From assembly GCF_029227915.1 (NCBI RefSeq), contig NC_079882.1, forward strand, positions 25,985,001-26,045,000: a stretch of 60,000 nt of DNA, written 5' to 3'. The notes under the pieces were generated by a model. It saw nothing but the letters and a program-made list of their open reading frames with translations. It was not told the DNA's origin and ran no database searches. The stretch comes from Hydractinia symbiolongicarpus. Its lineage: Eukaryota; Cnidaria; Hydrozoa; Anthoathecata; Hydractiniidae. Shown in pieces: positions 1 through 11,469 of the stretch. Within the stretch, counting starts at the first letter, position 1. Each line of letters begins with the position of its first letter. Made by a program: the position numbers and the translations under genes.

Positions 1-3000
1 TAGAACACTGGGATCTTTCACTTCACTATCCAAATTGATGTCTTCGCAATTATCAAAATCGATACCAAGTAGTGAATCCTCACAAAGAACATCACTAAAT
101 AACGAAAACAACATTGGCAAATTTTAAGGAGGTGAAAGAACATCACTAAATATACATGCATATGCTTTATAATTATTATTGGAGTTACATTTTCCCAAAA
201 AAATATTGTAGACTACAATTTACAGCCTTTGACCATTATAAGTCAGACATAATTTAATAAATCATAGGAAGTTACATAAAAAGCTAACATATTGTAATAT
301 ATTTGGTCGATTTCTATTAACATCAGCATTTAGCAACTGCTGTACAACAATCACTGTTAAGATTTTATTGGAAACACATGTTCTACAGCAAAGCAAGACA
401 AGAAAAAAAATGTTGTAGAGATGGCAATTACAAATTTTAATAGAAACCAAGATTAAATTAAACGTTAAGTATACACAGTCACCTATCTCCTGTAATATTA
501 ATCGTCTCAGGCACATCTTTTTTGATGCTAATATCATCTATATCCTCAAGAAGATCCATAAAACTATCGTCCAAGTTGACAGGTCTCTGTTTGCTTTTGA
601 TATTTGTTAATTTGATGTCTTCATGGCTTTTGTTCCAAAAAGGGGATGATTTTAAAATGCTTGTATTTGTACTTCCAATGTAACCTGACAACATCTCATT
701 ATCTCCATTTATCTGATCCTTTAAAAAAAAACCTTTATTGATGCATCATTTTATTATACAACATTAGAGTTCAAACTAAAAATTTATTTTGCAAAAATTT
801 GCTGACTGTAGGGAAATAGGTGATACAAATGATTGATGAAGAAATGGGAGTCACAGTTTGCTTCATAGAATGATTTGTTAAGACGGCATTTTGATTTGCG
901 AATTGCAACTTTTTAATTCACGCCCTGAACACTATACAAATTATTATTTCTTCAGATGAAAAAAAATATTATACTCCACTATATATATTCACCACAGGAT
1001 TTGCATTTCAATGTATAAAATAAATATGTTTACTAGAGAGGCAGAAGGCAGAAAGCTTAATAAGCAAAAAACACAATAGATTTATCACAACTATGTTTCA
1101 TGTAATAAACAATGCAACTTTCACAAATTCTAATTCATTTGCAATAGTGGAGTTGGGAAATGGCAGAGAGGTTTAAGTCACTTATATTGACAAGTAATAT
1201 AACTAAATGTAGTGGGAAAAGGTATATTGCATTTGTTATTAACTTTTCTAACAATATGGCACAACAACGTTAACATTAATTTAACATGAATATTTGAATA
1301 AAATTTATTAAAGCCATTACATTGCACTTATAATTTTGAAGCCAAATGGCTTGGACACAAAGTGGTGCCGTCAGTTATTTTTCAATGCGCTGGAAACTAT
1401 AGGGATCACCTGGAGTCAAAATAGGAATTTCCTAAAGTTGAGTTGGTTTCAAAACTGATAAAAACATGGTAGCAAGTGATAAGTCTAAATGTACCCCTCA
1501 ATTATCATTTTTATTAGGTCAAAAGGAAATTGCATTGCACAATATAAAAAGATCTATCAACAATAATCTCTTGTGAAGCCATTACAACTAAAAATCAAGG
1601 AATGCTCCCCACAAAATGTACTGCAAACATAGAATCTAGAGAAGAGACAATTGAACATACATGGCCGACTCTACCTTGAACATGCAAGGGAGTAAAAAAC
1701 TAGCAAGCAAGGAAATATTTTAACCTATTCTTAAAGTTTGACTTATTCGCTGATAATAGATAAAAAGGGGATTAACTTGCAGTCATCGATTTATTAAATT
1801 GTGTCTGTAAAGGAGAAGTATTTTAAGAGTTTCTTGCGTTTGATAATTCCAACTCTTTTTTAAGGTAAAATAAGGCATTCTATAAGCATAATACAAAGGA
1901 TATAGTTATAAAGTTGTAAAAGGAACATTATTTTTAAAGAATCATTTGAGGCAAAGAAAATCTAGTTTTCTAAGCAGCAAAAATATTTTCAGTTAAAAAA
2001 AAAAATTAAAATGACATACCACTTTTACTGCATTCTGCCCAAGTGTCAATTTTTTCTGATCATCTTTACCAGAAAAACTGCATTTTCTTTTTAATGGCTT
2101 ACTCAAACTTAATCTTTTTGTTGATTTTTTTTCTTCAGTTTTTTCAACCGATATTGTGTCTTTAACTTCAAGGTATTCCGTAGTCTTTAATTTGTTTTGT
2201 GGCTGGGAAATCTTTATTCCATTTTCAATATTATTGACATTCTTTAACTTTTGTAATTTTTTCGATGTAGAATTTATCAAATTAAGTCTTTTTTTAGTTG
2301 ACTTAGAATGCATCGTGGCATGACCATCAATTACAATGACGGGTATGACATTTTTTCTTTCCGGTGTCGGTGGTACAAAATCTTTGTCAAGTGTTATCGT
2401 CTTACTTTTGGTCACTTCTCTTGACTTTTCCTGTTTATTTTCAACTTTTTTATTGTTTGCAGGTAAATCACTTATCCTATTAGTTACTATGACAGGTGCC
2501 ACATTTTCTCTTTCTGGTGTGGGTAGTATAAACTCCTTGTGTGTTAACGTTTTACTTTTCGTGACTTCTGACTTCTTCCGTTTATTTTCAACTTTTTTAT
2601 TGTTTGAAGCTAATTCTCTTAACCTAGGTTTAATACCAGTGTGGTCCAGATCTCCTTGGTTTAAAGAGCATGTTGATTTCTAATTCGAAAAAAAAAAGAT
2701 GCACAATAAAGCAAATTCAAAATAGCCATTCTGTAATAAAGTGTTGTTGTAATAGCAGAGCATTTACGATCTTTACTTCTTAAATGTTGTACTGGTATTA
2801 CACTGTAACAAGTCGATTTGATTTGGAAACACATGATTTACTGTAATAAGTCATTACTACATTGGCATACAATTGACTATGAAATTTTGTCAAAAAGGAA
2901 TAAAAATATTTCCTGCTTTTACTTTGTGATACACTGGTCCAAAGAATGCCAAATTCGAAGGTTATAGCAAGGGTAAAAATATAATAAATCACAAAAATTA

Positions 3001-6000
3001 TTCCAAATTCAATTTAGGATTACCTTGCTGAAGAAGTTTTTAATAGTTATCTGCTTTCCAGCCTGAAATAAAAAAACAAACTAAAAACAAACAAACAAAT
3101 CAGAAGTATGTTATTAGCTAAAGATTAAATTGATCATTTGTTTTGTAAACTGGCTTTGGAAATTCATATTCTCTTTAGTTCCTAATAGTACTGTTTTCAA
3201 TTAGGGTCTTAGAAAGGGGGTCCTAGTCCATTTAAAGCTCCTATTTGATCTACGATAGGTGTGCAAGCCTGACAGCTGCTCAACTAGACAACTGCGTAAG
3301 ATATCAAACCTATTCTCATGCTGAACGTTAAGATTTTATAGTCTCTGGTATGATGCAACCACGAATTGAACCCACAACGTTCCACAATGGAGTCAAACGC
3401 TCCAAACCTTTTTATAATTAACATGATTACAATGTCGTTATAAAACCCTAATATTCTCAACTGTTCATTGAAAACACATAGCCGCTAAAGGTAAAAATTG
3501 ATGTTGGACTTGAGTATTATTAAATTTTTTGAAAAGCTCTTTTTGTTCTCAAAATATTCACATTTAAAGAATTTCAGATTAAATTATGCTGCATAAATTT
3601 TCTATCATCAGTAATTTTAAACCTGTTTAGGGATGTGGATTTAAACTTTATCAATGCATAGATGTTATAAAGGTAAATTGTTTGACATAAATTTTTTTGT
3701 AAAATAAATGTTGTTGCAAAATTAGAAATTAGTTTACGTGTGATATGGTGCTCCCAGGGGTAAATTTTCATAACTGGGTCTGCATGATCACTTATATTAC
3801 CTTGCAAAAACTTTATTCACTATTTAAGCAACACATGGAGAAAAAATGTTGCCATGCAGTCATGTGCACAACATAACTAATTTCATAATATTTTCATGCG
3901 TGATATTCACACAACCAAAAAAAAATTATGGCATACTTGTGTGGCATCTTTCTATGCCATTATATATTTTTTAGCTAGCGGCTGTCATTTTTAACTTCCC
4001 TGTCTCCAAAAGTTAAAATAATGTTTAAATAAAAAGGAAGTGGGTGGAATTTGATCTTATAGTGTAAATAATTAATTATTTACTCAAACCTGTGTTTAAA
4101 TATTTTTATTAGCTCGCTTCTTGTTTCCTATAAAGTTTATCTGCAGACATTTTTTATAAAGATGAAACTTTTGAACACAATAATGACTTTTCTAGCCACA
4201 GGGTAAAAACAAACAAAAAAAAGCTTATTCTCTGTAGGGCAATTATTTTAAAACTATTTTTTCTCAGCAATCTATTAAAAAATATAATTCAGGAAACTTT
4301 ATTTTGTTTTTTTTCTCATTTCTGATATCGTAAAAAATTTTTTCTTGCTGCTAAAAGTTTCTAATGTAATTTAATTTAATTTGCAAATTCGAGAAAGTTT
4401 ATTCAAGAACTTTGACAGATTAGTCGTGAAAGTTTCTCTTTTTAAAGCAGATAAATAATAAACAATAAATTGTCCCTAATTATCAAAACAAAGTTTTCCA
4501 AACCAGAGTCCCACATCTGTTTTGGAATGAACAGGTTCTGCTTGGAAAAATTTCAGAGAGTTACTTACTTTGTTGACTAGCAGAGTCTTGTCAATTGAGT
4601 TAAAAGGTAAGTTGTATGAGGCCTGTGTAAGAAGTGTTATGCTGTACGGTAGTGAGACATGGGCAGTGAAACAGGAAGATCTTGACCGTTTAGAAAGGAA
4701 TGATATGAGAATGGTTAGATGGATGTGTAACGTCAGTCTGAGAGACAGAAAGAGCTCAGATGAGCTAAGAAGGAGGCTAAGTATCCGTACAATTAAATAT
4801 GTTATCCAGATAAGAAGATTGAATTGGCTGGGGCACTTGGAAAGAATGGAGGGGATAATTGGGTAAGAAAGTGTAGAGACTTGATAGTTCCTGGGGCAAG
4901 GCCCAGACACAGACAAAGAAAGATTTGGCAGGAGGTTATAACGACAGACTTGATACAGAGGAAGTTGAGTTTAGATCTAACACAGTCTAGATCAGATTAG
5001 AACAGGATCATTAATATACCCCGTCCAACCCATGCTAGCATGGAAAACGGACGTTAGGCCGAGAATGATGATGATGATGAGGTTGTTGATGTCATCAAAA
5101 AACCCTGAAACCCTAATATCTCTATGATTGTTTGTCAAAAGTACCTGATCCCATATATTTTTTTCATTAAGGCAACAAGTAAATATACAAAATCTTAAAA
5201 AAATTTGAAGTTCTAGCAGGTATTTGCTGACATCAGCAAATTTGTAAACTTTTACACATTTCTAAGCTCTTCACTTTTTTTGCGCATTGACAGAGGTACA
5301 TCATGAAAATTTAAGTGATGGTTCTCTTTTCCATTGTTCTTGTGATTAGTGAATTTTTTATGGGCCATTAACTAGTATAATTAATAGATATAGACAAAAA
5401 ATAATTTATAACTTTACCTACCATTTTCATGCAGAGTCATAATTTTCTTCTATTTTCTTTTTTTATTTGCACTCCAACATCTCTATCTCTGCTACAATTT
5501 ACACACTGCTTGCAGCTTTTTTCCTACTTGAATATATAATATAACAAAATAAATAATTAAAATATTTACAAATAAAGTCAGGCATGGGGACTGCCAGTCG
5601 CACTTGGCAATGGTGTCTTAATTTTCTCTATACATTACATTGATAATGGCAAAAACAAATGCTGCCATGAAAAACATTTTTGCAATTCTCTTTGCTGGTT
5701 AATTCTTTATTTGTGACTAATTTTGGCTGGCATTGTTTTTGTGTTTACTTATTTCTTGCTTGCTTGCTTCATGATTAATAAAAGGTATCCTACAATATAT
5801 AAATTCAACTCAGCCTTTTCGAGAAGATTTTGACACACTCACATGTACTTTCAGGTGTGCTAAATTTTGCATTATGAACATGCCTACAAGATTTTTATTA
5901 AACATGTTGTATATAAGTCTTTGGTGGAACAAAGAAAATTTTAAATGTAAATTAAATTATGAAAAGTAAAACGACATTAAAATACATACTTATTAATTAG

Positions 6001-7849
6001 ATAATTTACACGTCTTCTGTAATCTTTTTATTGCAAATTAAAGAATGCAGTTTACACTAACGCGAAAAATAAAACTGCACAAAAGCAAAAAACACATTAT
6101 ATAATTTTTGTTTGGTACCACCATTTAGTTACAGTACTCCATTTCAGCACATTTCTTTATTTATTATGCTCAATATTATATTTAATACATTGCACTTAAA
6201 AAAAGGTAGCTAAACTTTTCTTTTCTCATCAATTTTGTTTACAATTTGAAATTCCAAACCTGGTTTTGAATTCGAATTTAAAATCTAATTAGTTGATAAT
6301 GCCATTCGCCATGGTAGTTGAACTTATTCTAACTACTGTGTCGAATGAAAGAAAATAAGGTATATGCTAAAAATAAATATTGCGAATTTGCAGATTTATG
6401 GTTGCTTATTTAGGCGACTATGGCAAATGAATTTTAAACCTGCCTTAAGTAATAAAAATTATATAATTCATTTTTAAACGTGTAACAGCAAAATTTTAAG
6501 GTTTGGAAGTGTTCAGATTAACTTAGCTGTAAGTCCAAGAAAAACTACTGGTTTTAATATCCTGGAAGAAAGTTTAGTGACAATAAATGTTGGAAATAAT
6601 AAACTTTTTACCCAGGCGCTCTAAGACGCATGTTGGTGGTTTGGACAAATAACGATGTTCAGGGGCTGTCAACAAATGATTTTTGTCTTTTTTAGTGGAA
6701 CTTCTATTAAAAACAGTAAAGTAAAAAAAATCTTTAAGCTCTGTGACAGTGGTACGCCAGTCCTCTAGAAGAAAGGAGGGACAAAAACGCCACCAGCATT
6801 GAACATACTTATTCCAGATAGGGATATGTCAAGTGGATAAAGGCTGTTAGGGGTTAGGGCAAGTCAAAAACTTTTCTATTCTGGCTAACTCTAGCTGCAG
6901 ACAGAACAACAAACACATATTGGCATGGCTCATCTTTGTTTACTAATTTTCCCGCGCTTGCCGGCACCGAAATAACGGTACGGACGATGACTTTGCTGGA
7001 AAAGTTTACGCAAGGCTGCCGTCGTCCCATTTTTTACCACAGCAGGGTATATTTGCCATGAAAAATCATTCTACGACGCTGTACGTCCATTAAAAAGCAT
7101 AAACTATTGTGAATTAACTTTTTTATGTGTAGTTACTATAACGTTATGTGTTAAAATATAACTACTTGATGGGACCATCAAGTAATAGCTTATTTATATA
7201 CTAGGTTTAAGCAATTTGGACTTGTCAATGCTTACATAGTACTTAGGACTTAGTATTTTTAATTAGATACCAGCCTTCAAAATTTTGTAAACCCAACATG
7301 AATTAATTTGTAGAGGAGCCGTGTAAGAGGGTGAGGATATCGCAATTTAAATGTTGCTTACATAACCTACCAACATCGTGCTCAGGACACCTTTTCGCTT
7401 CTTGCGTTAGATTCTATATGATTGACGATGGATGTAAAATATTTTCTAAAATTGACATAAAAGAGGCATAAACGTAGATGCAGTTATTTCCTGAAAGTCG
7501 AGGATACAACACGTCCCAAGTATAAAAAAGCAAACAGGGGTCCTGGGGACGAGATTGCCTGACTTACGCATCTGAAAAGTAGCACTTCTGAGAATTCGAA
7601 GATTTTTGCAACTTTGCAAAATTGCCGAAAAAGGTGCCATTGTCCCAATATTTTAGTGAGGGATTGTAGGACCTTTTTTTATATCGGATACGGCACAAAA
7701 AATATCTTTGCGCGTCAAGGCAAAGATTCTAAGAATTTCAGGTCAAGGACTTACGCTTCCTCATCCCAGGGTTTGTATATACTATTTAAGTCGCTATCGC
7801 TTGTCATCTGACGGATAAATTCGGGCTTAAACGATCGAAACATTTTCAT
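1..7849 (-). CDS. PIP-box, Lys-rich protein of unknown family (partial, 3' end outside window)
   Basis: My model has exons 7849-7755, 6703-6612, 5883-5843, 3062-3024, 2679-2020, 718-483 and 94-1. All junctions are GT/AG and keep frame, giving 419 codons so far. The 13-codon exon 3062-3024 carries Q-I-T-I-K-N-F-F, a canonical PCNA-interacting (PIP) box at about residue 80. Exon 2679-2020 encodes a basic segment with a 49-residue tandem repeat (each copy has NNKKVENK, TKSKT and TPER). The next exons are acidic (DDSFMDLLEDIDD). A PIP box followed by a long disordered basic region is typical of DNA replication and repair proteins, so a nuclear PCNA client is inferred. I do not recognise the family, and the catalytic part, if any, lies off the left edge. 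The four exons from 3062 leftwards are well supported. The three N-terminal exons are weaker: an alternative start is ATG at 5430, which also splices in frame to the PIP exon. Confidence 0.6.
3203..3290. repeat. Dispersed repeat, copy 1
   Basis: The stretch reads AGGGTCTTAGAAAGGGGGTC, then TTTAAAGCTC about 20 bases on and GTGCAAGC about 20 bases later. The same order of words recurs at about 12463-12550 (AGGGCCTTGCGAAGAGG, TTTAAAGCTC, GTGCAAGC). The two copies are diverged but collinear. It lies in an intron, no coding capacity was seen, and the family is not identified. Confidence 0.5.
4490..5085 (+). mobile_element. 5'-truncated, frameshifted non-LTR retrotransposon (LINE) 3' end
   Basis: Plus-strand translation from about 4540 gives the C-terminal part of a LINE reverse transcriptase, recognisable by FRELL, LTSRVLSIELKG, LYGSETWAVK, RLERNDMRMVRWMC, SSDELRRRL and LNWLGHLERM. 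The frame breaks at about 4862 and continues in another frame (WVRKCRDLIVPGARPRHRQRK), so the copy is dead. After the stop the sequence ends in an AAACGGACGTTA-like tail and a GATGATGATGATGA run, a usual 3' end of such elements. It lies in an intron of the PIP-box gene, in the opposite orientation. Clade assignment is not attempted. Confidence 0.85.
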
Positions 7850-9589
7850 CCATCTATTATGTTTGACAGTTTTGCGGATAAAATGCGATGTTTTACGGTT
7901 GATGAACGGTTAAAGAGATTCAATTTTTTATCGAACGTAAATATTGTTTGATCGTCTGCGCGAATAACGATGAGCAACAAAAAGAGAAATCGAATATGTT
8001 GGATGTTTAGTCGTGTAGTCTTCTCAACAAGTTTTTTCGCCGACAAAGCCAAAGTCAAAACGAGAACTGTTTTTAGCAAACTGAAGAAAATATATCTATA
8101 TATATAAGATATCAACGCAAAAATGCCGTTTGTCAAGAAACTGATGAGCAATGCTTAATAAAAAATGTCTACAAATGTTTGAGAATGCGTGCTTGCTTAT
8201 GCACTGTTTCCTAACTTGTACCACGTTCTCATGAAATAAAAAACAACATCCGCTATTGATACATTTTCTAGTTTCACACTGCATATGGATATGTATATAT
8301 ATATATATATATATAAATATGTAGCCATAAATAAATTTTCAATAACACGAGATACATTAATCAGCTTGAAATTACATATAAGTATAAGCTTTTTGGATTG
8401 CGCTATCTTCAGTATCTAAACCATTTATTATTTGTATTTTTTGTACTGAATTTGGCGTGCACTCAAAAACTTTTTTTGTTCTTTTTTGAACATTCCATCA
8501 TTTTTTGTACCGTGTTTTTTCTTTTTTTTTACGAAATTAGGCACGTAAGAATATATGAATAAAAACCCCTTAAAGACAATTCATAAAAAAAAATAAAAAA
8601 AAATCGTACCCTGTTAGCGGTTATTTTCTTTAAAAAAAATCGCAAACAAGAAACAAAGAGTGAAAAGTTTAAGATTAAGAAATTACTGCAGTACTTAACT
8701 CTAACTCGTTTTAAATTTTTTTTGCAAGAATTAACATTCGCGTGTTGATTATTATAAGTTTAAGGAGATCTTGAAATAGCGTGCAAAGTTACATAAATTG
8801 TAATCGTCATCAATGTTGCAAAAAACCGCATTACGTAATTCGATTTATAGTTAGTTAACAATTATTATACAAAACCTTAAAGGATGACAGTGATATATAA
8901 AAGAAATTTTGTCCCCCCCAAAAAAAATTCACGAGAATTTTATTTCAATATAATATTTGCTATTTAGCCTTTGCGGGACCTAACATTCGCGATTTGGACA
9001 AAAAATCGCAAAAACAAAAAAAAAAAAAAATTGCGAAAATACCATATAAAACTTTGAACAACAAAGAAATGTGCTAGTTTATTTAAAAACAAGTAGCTGG
9101 AAAACTGTCAAAGGTTTGTCGCAGCGAATATTCTGTCCAGCCTCCCAAAAGGACATACATTAAATTATTAAGTAAAATATACACCATCTACACAAATATT
9201 TCACACAAAAGTTAAAAATTTTAAATTTATATTATTTATGTTAGTCAAAAATATGTTCTTAAAATAATGAAATTTTCAATACTGTTAAAATCTTTTACAA
9301 TAAAATATAGGGTTAAAAATTCGAGGCTAAAAAAATAAATTATAAAAATTAGTATAAAAATGATAACTTGAAACCATTTTTATTTAACATATTCTTTTCA
9401 AAGAAGAGTTAGAAATGTTAAAAAAACTGCGCAAAAGATGAACACGTGTATTTCAAGAAGTAACAAAAAAGACTGACTTTTTTTTCCGAAAAAAGGCTGA
9501 AAAAAAATCAACACAAAATTTCAAAAACACACATTAAATTAATAAAATACTATTTCATATAATGCTTCACATTCAACAATGATTAAATT
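7850..9589. other. Intergenic, no gene seen
   Basis: This AT-rich sequence lies upstream of the PIP-box gene and downstream of the 82-aa gene. It holds an (AT)n microsatellite and long A and T runs, for example around 8580-8640 and 9015-9032. A reading frame stays open upstream of the proposed start at 7849 to about 7912 but has no earlier ATG. No splice-supported exon or repeat with recognisable protein was found. Confidence 0.5.
8293..8325. repeat. (TA)n microsatellite
   Basis: About 16 uninterrupted TA dinucleotides lie in intergenic DNA. Confidence 0.9.
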
Positions 9590-9877
9590 TCATTTTCTTT
9601 TTTTACTCTTCCCCTTTCTCCCTTTGTTTACATCACGTGGCACATATTCTTCAAAACCTTCTCGCTTCGCATCATCAGGAAGCAGATCAGTGACAATTGC
9701 TTTCTCGTCCATGTCGTTCCGTTCACGCATCATTTTCTGTACAATATCTAAACAATGCGCGAGATCTGTCTCTTCCATGCCTAAAAAACAAATTTTTTAA
9801 CTTTAACCAAACGAAGTACCGCAGTCTAAACATCCTATATTCCTCTTATTAGCGCCGGTGGAAATCGTAGCGCCCAT
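9590..9877 (-). CDS. Small 82-aa charged protein, unknown
   Basis: The terminal exon 9780-9590 encodes 62 residues from an ATG two bases after a good acceptor (TTTTTTAG). It is rich in Asp, Glu, Met and Arg and ends in a basic tail GRKGKSKKRK and TGA. An upstream exon 9877-9820 (MGATISTGANKRNIGCLDC) splices in phase across a 39-bp intron to give 82 aa with two early cysteines. Without that exon the protein would be 62 aa. The intron is unusually short for this window (other introns are about 80 bp or more), so the first exon is less certain. The frame has the composition of a real protein but I do not recognise it. Its start lies 513 bp from the divergent MORN4 start, so a shared promoter is possible. 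Confidence 0.5.
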
Positions 9878-10389
9878 TATGTACAGGTGTCTTAAGGTTT
9901 ATAAGAGTTTATTTGAAATTCAACTGTTCGGTCTTCGTAACCATTTTGAAAAGGCTATAATTCTAAATCTAGGGGCTTTTGGATACTGCAGCTCGGTTTT
10001 TCTGAAAGTGGACTGAATTTACTACAAGTTTAAGCGGGTTCAGTGTCGCCTCGCAGCGAAACTTGTGAATTCTTTTTTTTTAAATGCTTTCCTGGACAGA
10101 ATGGTTTAACGAATGCGGAATATATTATCAGCTACAAGCAAACATTCAATCTTTATATTAAATTTATATTTGTTTATAGACGATAGTTTTGATCATCAAT
10201 AAAATATAAATTAAAATAAAATAAATGCGACAACAATACATATAAATTATTTAGTTCTGATGTAGGCATGAATTATGATGTCATCAAAAGAACACAGCAG
10301 CTCATTAGAACTTTTATAATCCTGCTTTTATAATTCTTCACGTTTTATGAACGCAAGCAGAAGTGAGAAGAAGATTGTTAAATGAAAGA

Positions 10390-11454
10390 ATGATGGAAGA
10401 GAAAGAAGAAAACGGACCAGAAATATATGAATACAAAGAAGGTGATACATACGAAGTGAGTAATCATTGTTTATCTAACTGTTAGGACTTCCAATAACAT
10501 GATTGAATATTGTTGAGAAGCTGTTTCTAACGATATACTTAAGTGAGATATTTCTCTGCGTACATATCCACACAAAAAATAATAAAGATAAAAGCAGAAT
10601 TGTTTTCTTATGGTAATACCTAGGACCCAGGTATACCTAAAACCCAGGAGAAATCGCCTTGCTAGAACATATACACGTTGTTTTTGCAGTCAGTTAGATA
10701 AATTTACAAACCGTTTTTAGGGTGAATGGTCAACGGAGGGAAAAAAACACGGACTTGGAAGAATACAGTTTAAAAATGGTACTGAATATGAAGGAATCTT
10801 TCGAAATGGTGTATTTCATGGCTTCGGAACCTTGTTTTTTGAAGATGGTACTACATACGAAGGTATGCCAGTTCTATCAACGTAGAAAAATATTAAATTT
10901 GCATCGATAAATTCAAAATGTTTTTTTTAAATTTTTCAATGAACTCTTTATCTTGTGGTACCAAAATATTTTGGTCCGTTGCAAGTTCCTATATCCTTTC
11001 TCTAACAAATTCTATAACACCTTTGAAGTTTTAGATAGATTAAGTCCGCGGTGTTTGAAAAGATGTGGAAGGAAATAATGAACACTGGCAATGGAAAATT
11101 CTTCTTACACTAGTTCTATAACAGACATGTAAAATTCGATTAAAATAATAAAGGCTATCAAAGCCGATTTATGTTTGTTTATTTTCAGGTGAATTTTACG
11201 AAGGAAAGTTTCATGGTTTTGGGGTGTATACAAGATGTGATGGGATGAAGTATGAAGGAAGATTTTCAGATGGAAATCCTAATGGAGCTGGTCTTATTAC
11301 ATTCCAAGATGGTAGTCACGGAAAGCCGAGACAAGAAGGCTATTTTGAAAATAAAATCCTGATCAAAGGAATGGATGTGTCGATGGAATTAAAGAAAGCA
11401 AGAAAAAGTGCGGAACGCGCAAGAACATGTAAAGTTGGTGGGAAAATAACTTAA
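10390..11454 (+). CDS. MORN4: MORN repeat-containing protein 4 (retinophilin)
   Basis: There are three coding exons: 10390-10455, 10721-10862 and 11189-11454, with consistent GT/AG junctions, giving 157 aa (human MORN4 is 146 aa). The protein is a run of MORN repeats (YEYKEGDTYEGEW, HGLGRIQFKNGTEYEGIF, FHGFGTLFFEDGTTYEGEF, FHGFGVYTRCDGMKYEGRF). It then has the family-typical GLITFQDGSHGKPRQEGYFEN segment and a basic C-terminus that differs from vertebrates. In the family, MORN4 binds class III myosin tails and localises to actin protrusions and sensory cells; that role is inferred here. The start is the second ATG of the exon, because the ATG at 10382 meets a stop at once. The gene ends 15 bp from the stop of the convergent IQ-motif gene, so the 3' UTRs probably overlap. 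Confidence 0.92.
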
Positions 11455-11469
11455 ACATTATTATAACGA

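Noticed and set aside
2336-2683. Plus-strand 115-codon frame
   Set aside because: It is antisense to the well-supported minus-strand exon and mirrors its repeats.
5422-5535. Minus-strand frame with CKQCVNC and Arg/Lys-rich text, interrupted by TGA before the MKM codons; possible exon or selenocysteine codon
   Set aside because: The TGA is in frame, no splice site avoids it, and nothing else supports recoding.
6854-7030. Minus-strand 58-codon frame beginning MGRRQPC in a GC-richer patch
   Set aside because: No recognisable domain and no splice context linking it to the neighbouring exons; it may be part of a repeat.
7568-7595. Possible small minus-strand exon with a good GTAAGT donor between the first two PIP-gene exons
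   Set aside because: Including it breaks the phase to exon 6703-6612, while skipping it keeps the frame.
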